Below, one piece after another: positions 8,747-18,100 of a stretch of 64,000 nucleotides of DNA (position 1 is the first letter of the stretch; each line of letters starts with the position of its first letter). Where the stretch lies: positions 1 through 64,000 of the forward strand of contig NZ_JACXWX010000021.1 of the NCBI RefSeq assembly GCF_014764505.1, in the 5' to 3' direction. This DNA comes from Phormidium tenue FACHB-886. GTDB lineage: Bacteria; Cyanobacteriota; Cyanobacteriia; Elainellales; Elainellaceae. The notes below the pieces were generated by a model, which saw only the letters and a program-made list of their open reading frames with translations, ran no database searches and had not been told where the DNA came from. A program made the position numbers and the translations under genes.

Positions 8747-9181
8747 TTATTCAGATACAGAGCTAGCGCCAAGTTGGTTCATGAGAGCCATCACATCATT
8801 TTTTACCCAGCTTTCAACAATGCGACCATCAACAATCCGTACCAGGGTTAAACCAGTCATGGTCACCGCTTTGCCTGTTGCTGGAATTCCGAAAATTTCG
8901 CCCTGATGCGTTCCTCGGGTTGTGGCACGTGAACAGACTTTGTCGTCTTCGGCTACCTGGTCATCAATTGTGATTTCAAGATCAGGAAACGCAGTACGAA
9001 ATATGGAAACCACTTGCTTGATTCCTTCAGCCCCTGGCGGCGTACCAGGAGGTGCCTCGTGATACACGTAGGACGGCGATAAAATCTCATCAAGCACATC
9101 TAGCTGCCCTTGGTTGAATACCTGTTGAATGTAGCGTTGGTAAAGCGCTTTGTTGTGATCGCTGTTGGGATTGGTGACCAT
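8747..9181 (-). CDS. SnoaL-like / ester-cyclase family protein
   Basis: This 144-aa protein has the SnoaL-like NTF2 fold: an N-terminal helix (NKALYQRYIQQVFNQG), the YVYHEAPPGTPPGAEGIKQ segment near 40-58, FPDLEITIDD, and TTRGTHQGEIFGIPATGK, the usual landmarks of the small ester-cyclase/polyketide-cyclase-like group. Many relatives act on small unknown substrates. I chose ATG 9181 because GGAGG stands a few bases upstream; a longer reading from 9247 adds 22 residues unlike the family. It is the first gene of a likely two-gene unit with the SDR and is divergent from the WYL regulator at 9294. Confidence 0.82.
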   Translation of the reverse strand: MVTNPNSDHNKALYQRYIQQVFNQGQLDVLDEILSPSYVYHEAPPGTPPGAEGIKQVVSIFRTAFPDLEITIDDQVAEDDKVCSRATTRGTHQGEIFGIPATGKAVTMTGLTLVRIVDGRIVESWVKNDVMALMNQLGASSVSE

Positions 9182-9293
9182 CAGTTTTCCTCCAACTGGG
9201 AATGTTACTGAACAGCATAAGCGCGACTTCCTGACATCCCTTGTCATATTTCAGCAGTAGAGTAGAAAGTAGTCCTAATTACGTTCAGTTGTT

Positions 9294-10256
9294 ATGCGTG
9301 CCGATCGCCTCCTCTCCATCCTGATGCTGTTGCAGGTGCATCACCGTCTTACGGCGCGAGATCTGGCAGAGCGGCTAGAAGTGTCTGAGCGCACCATTCT
9401 CCGCGATATGGACGCCCTTAGTAGTGCAGGCATCCCGGTGGTGGCAGAACGGGGAAAGGGCGGTGGTTGGAGTTTATTTGACAGCTACCAAACCACGCTC
9501 ACAGGACTCAACATCGCAGAAATTCAGGCACTTTTTTTGCCTAAGCCTGCTCATCTATTGGCTGACTTGGGATGGAGTCAGGCATTTGAAGCCGCGCTGC
9601 TCAAGCTTCTGGCAGCTTTGCCCGCTGCCAATCGTCAGCAGGCAGAAGTGGTAAGTCAGCGCATTCATGTAGACCCCACCGGATGGCATCGCTGGGACGA
9701 AGAGATGTCAGCATTTCCGATTCTGCAAGCAGCAGTTTGGCAAGAGCGGCAATTGGTCCTGAGCTACGAACGCGGGAACGGCAAGCTTGTTGAACGATTG
9801 GTTAATCCACTTGGACTGGTTGCTAAAGGGAGTACCTGGTACTTCGTTGCTTCTGTAGAAGAAGAGGTGCGGTCTTATCGCATTTCACGAGTACACAATG
9901 CCACTATTACAGATCGTTCCTGCGTTCGCCCAGTCGGATTCAATTTAGCCGACTACTGGCAACAATCGATGGTGGAGTTCCAAGCCAACCTACCTCACTA
10001 CAGGGTGATGGTACGAGTTGCCCCAGCAGCGATGCCTTGGTTGCGCTATGCCGGATACTTTGCTCGGATAGAACAGATCGATCCGCCCGATGCAGAAGGC
10101 TGGGTTCCGGTCTCGCTTCGGTTTGACCTAGAAGCAGCAGCCTGTGCCTATGTATTAGGCTTTGGCGCACAGATGGCAGTAGTGGAACCGCCTGAGCTGC
10201 GCGATCGTATTCTGGAATTGGCAAAGCAGGCGATCGATTTTCATACCAAACATTGA
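9294..10256 (+). CDS. HTH/WYL-domain transcriptional regulator
   Basis: This 320-aa YafY-like regulator starts with a DeoR-type winged helix (about 1-60: RLLSILMLLQVHHRLTARDL, then SERTILRDMDAL as recognition helix). A WYL domain follows at about 140-215 (LSYERGNGK, LVNPLGLVAKGSTWYFVA, YRISRV) and a WCX-type C-terminal extension at about 230-315. WYL domains sense small ligands or nucleic acids. It is transcribed away from the SnoaL-like/SDR pair, with about 110 bp between start codons, so control of that pair is a reasonable inference. Confidence 0.88.
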   Translation: MRADRLLSILMLLQVHHRLTARDLAERLEVSERTILRDMDALSSAGIPVVAERGKGGGWSLFDSYQTTLTGLNIAEIQALFLPKPAHLLADLGWSQAFEAALLKLLAALPAANRQQAEVVSQRIHVDPTGWHRWDEEMSAFPILQAAVWQERQLVLSYERGNGKLVERLVNPLGLVAKGSTWYFVASVEEEVRSYRISRVHNATITDRSCVRPVGFNLADYWQQSMVEFQANLPHYRVMVRVAPAAMPWLRYAGYFARIEQIDPPDAEGWVPVSLRFDLEAAACAYVLGFGAQMAVVEPPELRDRILELAKQAIDFHTKH

Positions 10257-10429
10257 TAGTTTTTGGATAAGTTGATGCAACGTATTTGAAACGTGTTTCT
10301 CGATGTGTTAGTGCACATTTGCCATGCCAATAAGAGCTCATAGGCTGAACAAATTTCACCTGATTGGATGAATGCATTCCTGTTAAGGTTGAACTAGCAT
10401 CGAGGCAACCTGTGCCAGTGGAGGCAATG

Positions 10430-11119
10430 ATGCAATATCTAGTTCAAGATTTAATGCTTCTGGCGCTTGAGAACGAGAAAGGGCACGTTGTTTCATCTGC
10501 TGCTTCAGCTTTGCCTTACGCTTTGACAGGAGCGTTGCTAATGGAGTTAGTCCTGCAGGGCAAGCTTGATTCGCAACGAGGAAAGCTGGTTGTTGTGGAC
10601 AGCTCCTCAACGGGAAACGATTTTTTTGATGCTTGTCTCAATGAAATGTTGACCATTCAACGCCCTAAAGATGCTCAGTTTTGGGTGGGTCGTCTAGCAA
10701 ATCGATTTCAAGACATTAAGACAGCCGTTTTGAACAATTTGGTGGAATTGGGGGTGTTGACTCAGCAGGAGCATCGGGTGTTGGGCATCTTCCCGGTGCA
10801 GCGATACCCACTCCTGGACATACGCGCAAAACAAAGCGTGGTCGATCGCGTCTGTATGGCTGTTTTGAATGATGCTGAGCCCGACGCGCGGACTGCAGCG
10901 CTAATTAGCCTGATTCAAGCCTGCAACCTGACGCATCATCTGTTTTTACCGGAGGAACGACGAGAGGCTCGGCAGCGAATTAAGGCAATTGCTGAGGGCG
11001 AACGAATGGGCAAGGCAGTTTCCGATACGGTTGCCAGTGTCCAAGCTGCCATCAATGCAGGGGTAACAGCAGCGATCATCGCTTCTACGGCTTCAACGTC
11101 CTCATCTTCTAATAATTAG
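10430..11119 (+). CDS. GPP34 (Golgi phosphoprotein 3-like) family protein
   Basis: This protein of about 229 aa has the GPP34 pattern: LVQDLMLLALENEKGHV at the N-terminus, then ALPYALTGALLMELVLQGKL, and a conserved helical core ending near residue 180 (LISLIQACNL). Eukaryotic GOLPH3 binds phosphatidylinositol-4-phosphate; the role of bacterial members is largely unknown. The C-terminus is Ala/Thr/Ser-rich and hydrophobic (about 200-225), which may contact membrane. ATG 10427 and ATG 10430 are adjacent; GGAGG at 10420-10424 spaces better to 10430. An upstream ATG at 10364 would add 22 residues before this. Confidence 0.8.
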   Translation: MQYLVQDLMLLALENEKGHVVSSAASALPYALTGALLMELVLQGKLDSQRGKLVVVDSSSTGNDFFDACLNEMLTIQRPKDAQFWVGRLANRFQDIKTAVLNNLVELGVLTQQEHRVLGIFPVQRYPLLDIRAKQSVVDRVCMAVLNDAEPDARTAALISLIQACNLTHHLFLPEERREARQRIKAIAEGERMGKAVSDTVASVQAAINAGVTAAIIASTASTSSSSNN

Positions 11120-11339
11120 TCCAATAATTTGTAGTCCGAGTTTGATGCAATTCGCTCTAGTCAAGCAGCTCAGCTGTTGTGCCAACCTCTGGCTATGGTT
11201 GAGCGACTGGCAGCAGGACAGGGTTTCTGAAAACCCTCTGCCTCTTCAACAGAACCTGACATTTACCTCAATACACTTATTTTTCGTACCGCCTTCGATA
11301 CTCTGGGCGATACTAGTGATGCCATTGCAGCCTCACCTT

Positions 11340-11783
11340 TCAGGCTGCCTGGGATTGGTCAATTAGTAAAGCCGCTTCTTGGGCATAATCCGCTAAGATA
11401 CGCTCTGCCGTCTCGTTAAACTCACTACCATCTGCGCGATTTAAAACCATCAAGGCACCCAATAGCTTTCCCTCATGGTGCAGAGGTACGGCTAAAGCTG
11501 TTTCAATCCCTAATGCTTCCACATAATCTTGTCGGACTCGGCTGTCGCCGTGGGTTTGGCAGACCAAGACTGGCTGATGACCCTTAAAAGCTACACCGCA
11601 TAACCCAGAAGTTGCAGCCGCACCTCGGCGATCTAATATCAACTCAGCGTGTTTACCTACGGCTGCTGCGTAATAAACAACTTCACCTCCAGATTCGGCT
11701 AGTGCCACTACCGCTGTCTGGGCGTTGACTATTTCCCTGGTACGTGCAGCAATATGATCCAGTAGCTGACGATCTTGACTCAT
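11340..11783 (-). CDS. Single GAF-domain protein
   Basis: This is a 147-aa stand-alone GAF domain. It runs from an N-terminal helix (LLDHIAARTREIVNA) through a beta strand (AVVALAES), SGLCGVAFKGHQPVLV, the typical ALAVPLHHEGKLLGALMVLNR near 93-113 and a closing helix. It lacks the conserved cysteine placement expected of a cyanobacteriochrome, so chromophore binding is not supported. Such domains bind small ligands or cyclic nucleotides. GGAGGG lies upstream of the ATG. It converges with the GPP34 gene. A 7-bp inverted repeat (11327-11333 / 11342-11348) spans its stop codon and may end both transcripts. Confidence 0.8.
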   Translation of the reverse strand: MSQDRQLLDHIAARTREIVNAQTAVVALAESGGEVVYYAAAVGKHAELILDRRGAAATSGLCGVAFKGHQPVLVCQTHGDSRVRQDYVEALGIETALAVPLHHEGKLLGALMVLNRADGSEFNETAERILADYAQEAALLIDQSQAA

Positions 11784-12403
11784 GCTAGCCCTCCGTTACC
11801 TGAACGGTTGCCCCACCGTTTCCAGTTTTCCTGATTAAAAGGCAATCGCCACTTCAGAATTAATGCCTGCTTCAACCGCTGCCTTAGTCTAGCTTGTACA
11901 GGCGCATCCCAACAAAACGCCAAATTGACTGCACTTAAAAGCTGGTGCTGATAGGATTAAACACGCTTCAACAAATACCCATAGCGCCCTCAAACCAGCA
12001 GCACAATCTTTTGCGTAACTTGAACTGGCGTTGAAGATCGGCTTACTGAGAATCTTTTGAGCCACAGAAGCCAGCGTTAGATACGATTGTTGCTGGGACT
12101 GCTGCAACCAGGTCTAGGCTGGTTGCCAGAGAATGACCCGGTACCGATTGGGCGATGCAGCTTGATCTAAAGGTAGATTTATAGGCAGAGAAATTTGACA
12201 TCTGCACTGAAATTGTCCTCAGATTCCGCCCAATTGAAATTCGCTGTACTATGGAATCTAATGAGAAAGAGTTGCAAAAATAGGAGGTTTCCGCTTCAAT
12301 CCTTTTTGAGGATTGTTTGCAATAGCTCTCCTTGCACTCTACCAGTTCAGGCGATCGTGCCAGTCGGGCACTTCCCTTAAGCGCCGATGCAGACCCAAGA
12401 CTT
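11784..12403. other. 620-bp gap before the Fur gene
   Basis: I find no convincing gene here. Minus-strand frames at 11889-12107 and 12043-12537 are open, but their products are compositionally odd and match nothing I recognise; the second overlaps the fur gene in antisense. AGGAGG at about 12281 precedes no usable start. The stretch may contain decayed coding sequence and the fur promoter. Confidence 0.4.
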
Positions 12404-12958
12404 ATGACCTCCTTCTCCACCGACGATCTGCCTGTTCTCCGTCCGCCCACCTCCCCGCATTCGATCGATGCTCTGCGAGCCTCCCTCCACGAACGAGGGT
12501 TCCGGCTAACCACACAGCGGCAAACGATTCTACACATTTTTCAAACGCTGCCAGAAGGCGATCATCTCAGCGCTGAAGATTTGCACGGTCGTTTGCAGCA
12601 GCAGGGGGAACGCATTAGCCTCTCCACCGTCTACCGAACTCTGCATCTGATGGCACAGATGGGGTTGCTGCGAGAGCTAGAGCTAGCAGAAGGACACAAA
12701 CACTATGAGCTAAACTTGCCTGCGCCGCACCAGCACCATCACATCGTTTGCGTCCAGTGCAATTCCACGCTGGAGTTTAAGAATGAGCAAATTTTGCAGG
12801 TTGGCGTTAAACAGGCACAAGCCCATGGCTATCACATGCTGGACTGTCAGCTCACGCTCCACGTCATCTGCCCAGAGGCAATGGAGCGCGGTTTGCATAG
12901 GCCTCCGCAGGGCTGGATGTGCGATCGAGCAAAACAGCGGCAATTGCCCAACGAATAG
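12404..12958 (+). CDS. fur: Fur-family ferric uptake regulator (FurA-like)
   Basis: This 184-aa metalloregulator would repress iron-uptake genes when loaded with ferrous iron. The winged-helix DNA-binding domain (about 22-105) contains RLTTQRQTILHIFQ and ISLSTVYRTLHLMAQMG. The dimerisation/metal domain has GHKHYEL, the HQHHHIVC histidine cluster and CVQC, all very close to cyanobacterial FurA. The second cysteine pair of Anabaena-type FurA is absent: the position reads CPEAM, with another cysteine in a 20-residue tail (GWMC). ATG 12404 is chosen because the family begins shortly before the LRASLHERGFRLT segment; the longer reading from 12332 adds unrelated residues. Confidence 0.9.
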   Translation: MTSFSTDDLPVLRPPTSPHSIDALRASLHERGFRLTTQRQTILHIFQTLPEGDHLSAEDLHGRLQQQGERISLSTVYRTLHLMAQMGLLRELELAEGHKHYELNLPAPHQHHHIVCVQCNSTLEFKNEQILQVGVKQAQAHGYHMLDCQLTLHVICPEAMERGLHRPPQGWMCDRAKQRQLPNE

Positions 12959-12997
12959 AGTTACAGCGCCCAATCTAGCTCAAACCGTTGGAGGCAG

Positions 12998-13627
12998 TTA
13001 AAGCGGTGGTTTTGTCTCCTTCGGCAACCGATATACGGGCAGCGTTAGCCCCAGCACAATCGCGGCAATTCGGAGAGCAGCGATCGTTGCCATACCTGTA
13101 AATGAAGCAACTGGGCGATCTACACCCAAGTGCTGCAGTAAGAGATAAACACCGATCCCAGCGATCGCGGCTGTCGCGTAAATGTTGCCGCGCCGCAGAA
13201 TCAGCGGAATTTCGGCCAGCAAAATATCCCGCACCACACCGCCTGCCACCCCTGTAATCGCGCCCATCAAAATCACAATCACATCAGATAGATTGGCTCG
13301 TTCTGCAATTTGAGCACCGCTAATGCTGAACAAAGCTAGCCCACAGGCATCGGCGATCAGCAAGGCTCGTAGCGGCGGCTGGCGGTAGCGCGTATATAGA
13401 AGCGTCAGCGCGGCAGAAACCAGAATCACCCCAAAATAGATCGGGTTTTGAATCCAAAAGACGGGATGGCGATCGAGCAGCACATCGCGCAGGGTGCCAC
13501 CCCCGATTGCCGTTACGACTGCAATCACCACCACACCCAGCAAATCTAAACTCTTACGTCCTGCTGCCAGCGCTCCGCTCACAGCAAACACACCCACACC
13601 CAGCAGATCTAAAAAGTAGAGAATCAC
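12998..13627 (-). CDS. TRIC/UPF0126-type membrane protein (YadS/YicG-like)
   Basis: This protein of about 209 aa has seven predicted membrane segments in two repeated halves, each with a glycine-rich signature ([12 protein letters not shown] and [11 protein letters not shown]). This is the bacterial trimeric intracellular cation channel / glycine transporter-domain family; substrates are poorly known and some members move amino acids or cations. I place the start at GTG 13627, preceded by GGGAGG. The longer reading from ATG 13684 would begin inside the transcription terminator of the upstream aldolase gene, which is unlikely. Confidence 0.82.
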   Translation of the reverse strand: MILYFLDLLGVGVFAVSGALAAGRKSLDLLGVVVIAVVTAIGGGTLRDVLLDRHPVFWIQNPIYFGVILVSAALTLLYTRYRQPPLRALLIADACGLALFSISGAQIAERANLSDVIVILMGAITGVAGGVVRDILLAEIPLILRRGNIYATAAIAGIGVYLLLQHLGVDRPVASFTGMATIAALRIAAIVLGLTLPVYRLPKETKPPL

Positions 13628-13649
13628 AGCATCCAGTTCCTCCCTCAAC

Positions 13650-13681
13650 CCAATAAGAAACCGGGCGGCGAACCACCCGGT
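13650..13681 (-). terminator. Terminator of the aldolase gene
   Basis: On the minus strand ACCGGG(T)GG pairs with CC(G)CCCGGT around a small loop (13681-13660), followed by TTTCTT. It lies about 30 bp after the aldolase stop codon. Confidence 0.7.
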
Positions 13682-13710
13682 CATCCTCTTACTCGATACG
13701 TCCTCAGCGC

Positions 13711-14793
13711 TTAGACACCCAGAGCTGCCTTCGCAACAACGGCATTCAATTCGCCCTTCACGTACTTCGCAGCGTAGTCTTCTAGAGACTGTTGCTTGAT
13801 CTTGCTGGCATTGCCTGCTGTGCCAAACTGCTGGTAGCGATCGGCGCAGACCTTCTGCATGTATTTGATCGACGGCTTCAGGAAGTGACGGGGGTCAAAT
13901 TCCTTCGCATCTTTCTGCAGGGCTTCCCGCACAGCAGCGGTGATTGCCAAGCGGTTGTCGGTGTCGATGTTCACCTTGCGAACACCGCTCTTGATGCCTT
14001 TTTGAATTTCTTCAACAGGCACTCCGTAGGTTTCGGGGATCGCCCCACCATGCTGGTTGATCAGCGCGATCAGGTCTTCGGGTACCGAAGAAGAGCCGTG
14101 CATCACCAAGTGAGTATTGGGTAGACGACGGTGGATCTCTTCAATACGGCTGATTGCCAGAATTTCGCCCGTCGGCTTGCGGGTGAACTTGTAGGCACCG
14201 TGGCTGGTGCCGATCGCCACTGCCAGCGCATCAACTTGAGTTTGCTCCACGAAGTCAACGGCTTCGTCAGGGTCAGTCAGCAGCATGGAGTGGTCTAGCT
14301 CTCCTTCAAAACCATGACCATCTTCTGCTTCCCCTTTGCCGGTTTCCAGAGAGCCGAGGCAGCCCAATTCACCTTCTACCGAAGCACCGATCGCATGTGC
14401 CACTTTCACCACTTCACGAGTCACAGACACGTTGTACTCATAGCTAGCGGGTGTTTTGGCGTCTGCTTCCAGGGAGCCGTCCATCATCACGCTGGTGAAG
14501 CCGTTTTTGATAGCGGAGTAGCAGGTTGCAGGCTCGTTGCCATGATCCTGGTGCATGACGATGGGGATATGAGGGTAGGTTTCCACCGCAGCCAGAATCA
14601 AGTGGCGGAGGAAATTTTCACCAGCGTATTTGCGAGCACCACGAGACGCTTGGAGAATCACGGGGCTATCGGTTTCATGGGCAGCCTGCATGATTGCTTG
14701 AATCTGCTCCATGTTGTTGACGTTGAAGGCGGGGATGCCGTAACCGTGTTCGGCTGCGTGATCCAGCAGCAATCGCATAGGCACGAGCGCCAT
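13711..14793 (-). CDS. fba: Class II fructose-bisphosphate aldolase
   Basis: This 360-aa zinc aldolase cleaves or forms fructose-1,6-bisphosphate (and sedoheptulose bisphosphate in the Calvin cycle). Visible motifs include IPAFNVNN near 20-27, the zinc-ligand HQDHG near 80-84, [13 protein letters not shown], the glycine-rich [19 protein letters not shown] and [13 protein letters not shown]. Length and motifs match the Calvin-cycle subtype of cyanobacteria. It is monocistronic by position, with a clear terminator after it. The promoter should lie in 14794-15158, where the perfect palindrome TAAGCATAAATGCTTA (15014-15029) is the only marked feature. Confidence 0.96.
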   Translation of the reverse strand: MALVPMRLLLDHAAEHGYGIPAFNVNNMEQIQAIMQAAHETDSPVILQASRGARKYAGENFLRHLILAAVETYPHIPIVMHQDHGNEPATCYSAIKNGFTSVMMDGSLEADAKTPASYEYNVSVTREVVKVAHAIGASVEGELGCLGSLETGKGEAEDGHGFEGELDHSMLLTDPDEAVDFVEQTQVDALAVAIGTSHGAYKFTRKPTGEILAISRIEEIHRRLPNTHLVMHGSSSVPEDLIALINQHGGAIPETYGVPVEEIQKGIKSGVRKVNIDTDNRLAITAAVREALQKDAKEFDPRHFLKPSIKYMQKVCADRYQQFGTAGNASKIKQQSLEDYAAKYVKGELNAVVAKAALGV

Positions 14794-15158
14794 AGAGTTC
14801 CTCCTAATTGGTGTGATTCAGCTAATTGGGCTTGAAACAAGAGAATTCTTACGACAATCTTAAGATACTTTCCGCACCGGGGGAATCGCATCTGACAATT
14901 CGCGGCTCGACTTCTCGAAACCTGGCAAGCGTCACTAAGGTAAAACGCTGCCGATTGTCTAGAGGCGATCGCCACAGTTTAGTCATTTCGTAATCAGCAA
15001 TTAGCTTCTATCATAAGCATAAATGCTTACGTTACACTTTGCTCAAATTATTTTTGAGAACTTTATGAAGACTATCTTTGATAAAAATTTCTAGCTCCAA
15101 AAAGTTTTTGCCCCAAAAGATAAACACACCCTCTTAACTGCTGTACCAATTGCTATCG
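14794..15158. other. Gap upstream of fba
   Basis: No gene is seen. It holds the aldolase promoter region and the 3' flank of the giant gene. A 7-bp palindrome with a 2-nt centre lies at 15014-15029 and could be an operator or small hairpin. AT-rich tracts at 15040-15110 do not form a clear terminator. Confidence 0.4.
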
Positions 15159-18100
15159 CTACTTGATGATGTAAATATCAGCTCTAGTTAGCGCCGTTCC
15201 ATTCTTGAGTTGGGCGATCTGAACTTGAGCCGTTCCACCCGTCCCGTCTGCATCATAGAACAGTGCACCTTTAGCCTGCTCGTAGATAAAGCGATTGTCG
15301 CTGTTCTCTGCTTGACTGCCCAGAACGAATCGATCTGCCGAAATTCTGCCGCGATTGAGGGCTTTGCTAAACCCTTTGCGGGAAATGCAAATCGTATCAT
15401 CAGCCGCCCGGAAATCGGTAATGGTGTCTGCATTGTTTTTCTGAGCTTTGCTGAAGCAGAAGCGATCTTTGCCTTTGCCACCCGTCAAACGATCTTTGCC
15501 CACCTCACCTGTGAGGCGATCGTTACCGCTGCCGCCAATCAGCCTGTCTTTGCCGCTGCCGCCAGTCATTGTATCGTTGTCGCTGCCGCCTACAAGAGTG
15601 TCGTTGCCCCGGCTTCCGAGCAGCACATCGTTGCCCGCACCGCCTGTCAAGCTGTTGCTGACGTCATTTCCGGTGATGGTGTTGTTGAGGCTGTTGCCCG
15701 TTCCAGCGATCGCTCCTCTTCCCAGTAGGAGATCTTCGACTTCGTTGCCCATCGCCCAGCTCACTGAGGCAACGACTGTATCGAAGCCCGTATCGCCCGT
15801 CTCAACTACCACATCTCCAGCACTGTCTACCCAGTAGGTATCGCTGCCGCTGCCGCCAGTCATTGTATCGTCACCAGCTCCTCCATCCAGGCGATCGCTG
15901 CCATCGTGCCCAATCAACTGATCGTTGCCAACAGCGCCAGAGAGAGAGTCATCGCCTGAACCCCCAGAGAGGCGATCGTCGAGGGTATCGCTACCCTGAA
16001 TGGTGACGTTGCCGCTAAACCTGCTGAAATCGAAATACTCGAAATTAGTAACGGCAGTTTTGCCTGCCATAATGCCTCGCACTTGATTGACTGGGTTACG
16101 AACATCAACCAGCGCTTCACCACTGCCATCACTCAGCAGGAAGGTGTCCAACCCACCGCCACCGTCTACCTGGTCGTTTTGCTGCAGGTAGGCGAGGGGA
16201 GAGGTGAGCATATCATCGCCGCCAGGAGCATTGAGCAGATCGGTGGCAGGGGTGGTAGCTAGCGACTGGGGCTGCGCTGGCAGATTGTTAGACAAGTTGA
16301 CTTGGGTGATTTGAACTGCTGTTTGAGCGGGTTCGCTGTTGCTAGAGCCGTCACTCACTGAAAAAAGAACAATCCGCGTTGTGCGATCGGGGGTGAGCGA
16401 TCGGTTCTGGTAACGGATACTGCGAAGCACATTCAGATAAGTTTCAGGGGAGGCAGATCCCGTCAAACTGAGGGAGCCTTTGTTGAGATTGTAAAAGGCA
16501 GTAATACCCGTGCCGACCGTATCGACTAGCAATTCCTCATTGCGCCCATCAAACAGATTAGTAATGACGACCTGCGCTGAAGTGAGGGTCGCGCTATCGG
16601 AGTCTGCAAGGCGTGCATTGGTTGCTGTCACCGCTACAGGCACACCGGCAATTACAAATGTGTTGCTAAAATCTTTGCCAAAGCCTGACCCGTTCAGGTC
16701 AAGGTTTGGCGTGGTTTCAGTGACATTAAACCGGATTTGGACAGCGGCAGGAGCACTAGTGGCAGCACCATCCGTGACAGAAATCTGTACGTTGCGCGGT
16801 GGAATAATGGCATTGCTGCTGGTGTTGGTATATAGGATCGATCGCAGCGCTGTTTGGTATGCCGCGACTGATGCTGCACCCGTCAGCGTCAGCACTCCCG
16901 CATTAGAGAAATTTCCCGTGATGCCGTTCTGTCCATTGAATAGCAGCGTGTCTTGCGTGGGGTCGTAGCCGCCGAGCGTTACGGTTGCCCCTGACAGATT
17001 GGGGCTATCGACATCACTGATCGTTAGATTAGAGTCGATCGCTACTGCGCCCGTTGCGCGAGGGAAGTCGATTGAGGCAACAGAGGCTTTGGCGATCGGC
17101 GCATCATTGCTAGGTGTTACCTGGATCGTCCGGGTTTCTGGATTGCTGATGGCGGTGCCATCTGTTACCGTGAAGCGAACCGTCCGGGGGGCAGTGCTGG
17201 GATTATCGCTGCTGTTGCTGTAGGTGATCGACCGCAACACCGTTTGGTATGCCTCAACCGATGCTGCACCCGTCAGCGTCAAAATGCCGGTTTCAGCGTC
17301 AAAGCTCCCTGAGATCGCGCCTTGGTTGGCAACGCTAAGAATGTCTTGTGCCTTGTCATAGTTAACTAACGTTACCGTTGCGCCAGTCAACAGCGTGCTG
17401 TCTATATCGCCAACGGTAATACCAGGATCAATTCCAACGGCAGTTCCATTTTCGATGAAGGACAGCGACCCAGCCGAGGTGACGATCGTTGGAGCAGAGT
17501 TGACTGTGGCAATCTGAATAGTGCGGCTGGCAACGTTGCTGGTCAGCGTATCGTCAGTGACGCTGAAGCGAACCGTACGGGGAGTAGTATTGGGGCTGGC
17601 GCTCTTGTTGGTATAAGTGACAGACTGCAGCGCAGTTCGATAGGTTGCCAAAGACGCTGCACCTGTAATAGTCAGGATGCCTGTAGCGCTATCAAAACTA
17701 CCCGTGATGCCGTTTGGCTGGGTAAAACTAAGGACATCCTGATCCCTAACATAATTCTCCAGGGCGATCGTGGCACTAGTCAGGTTGGGGCTATCTGCAT
17801 CGTTGACTTGAATGCCCAGATCGATCGGTGCTGCCCCGCTGTTTTCGGTGTAAGCCAGTACCCCTGGCGAAGTCGCGACCACAGGAGCCGTGTTGGTGGC
17901 AGTAATTTGAACCGTACGGGTCGCAATGTTGCTAGTCAGCGTACCGTCAGTGACGGTGAAGCGGATGGTGCGGCTGGCAGTGCTGGGATTTGGGCTAGTG
18001 TTGGTGTAGGCAATCGATCGCAGAGCTGTTTGATACTCTGCTACCGTTGCCGTTCCGGTCAGCGTTAGTTCTCCTGTTGCGGCGTTAAAGCTGCCCTTAA

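Noticed and set aside
12043-12537. 164-aa minus-strand ORF antisense to the fur start
   Set aside because: Arg/Ser/Cys-rich composition typical of a shadow frame and no recognised domain. Antisense RNA to furA is known in Anabaena, but nothing here shows it.
13628-13684. Longer N-terminus of the TRIC-type protein from ATG 13684
   Set aside because: It would start inside the aldolase terminator hairpin; GTG 13627 has a better ribosome-binding site.
15448-15837. Plus-strand ORFs opposite the RTX repeats of the giant gene
   Set aside because: The Pro/Leu/Ser repeats mirror the Gly/Asp repeats of the real gene.
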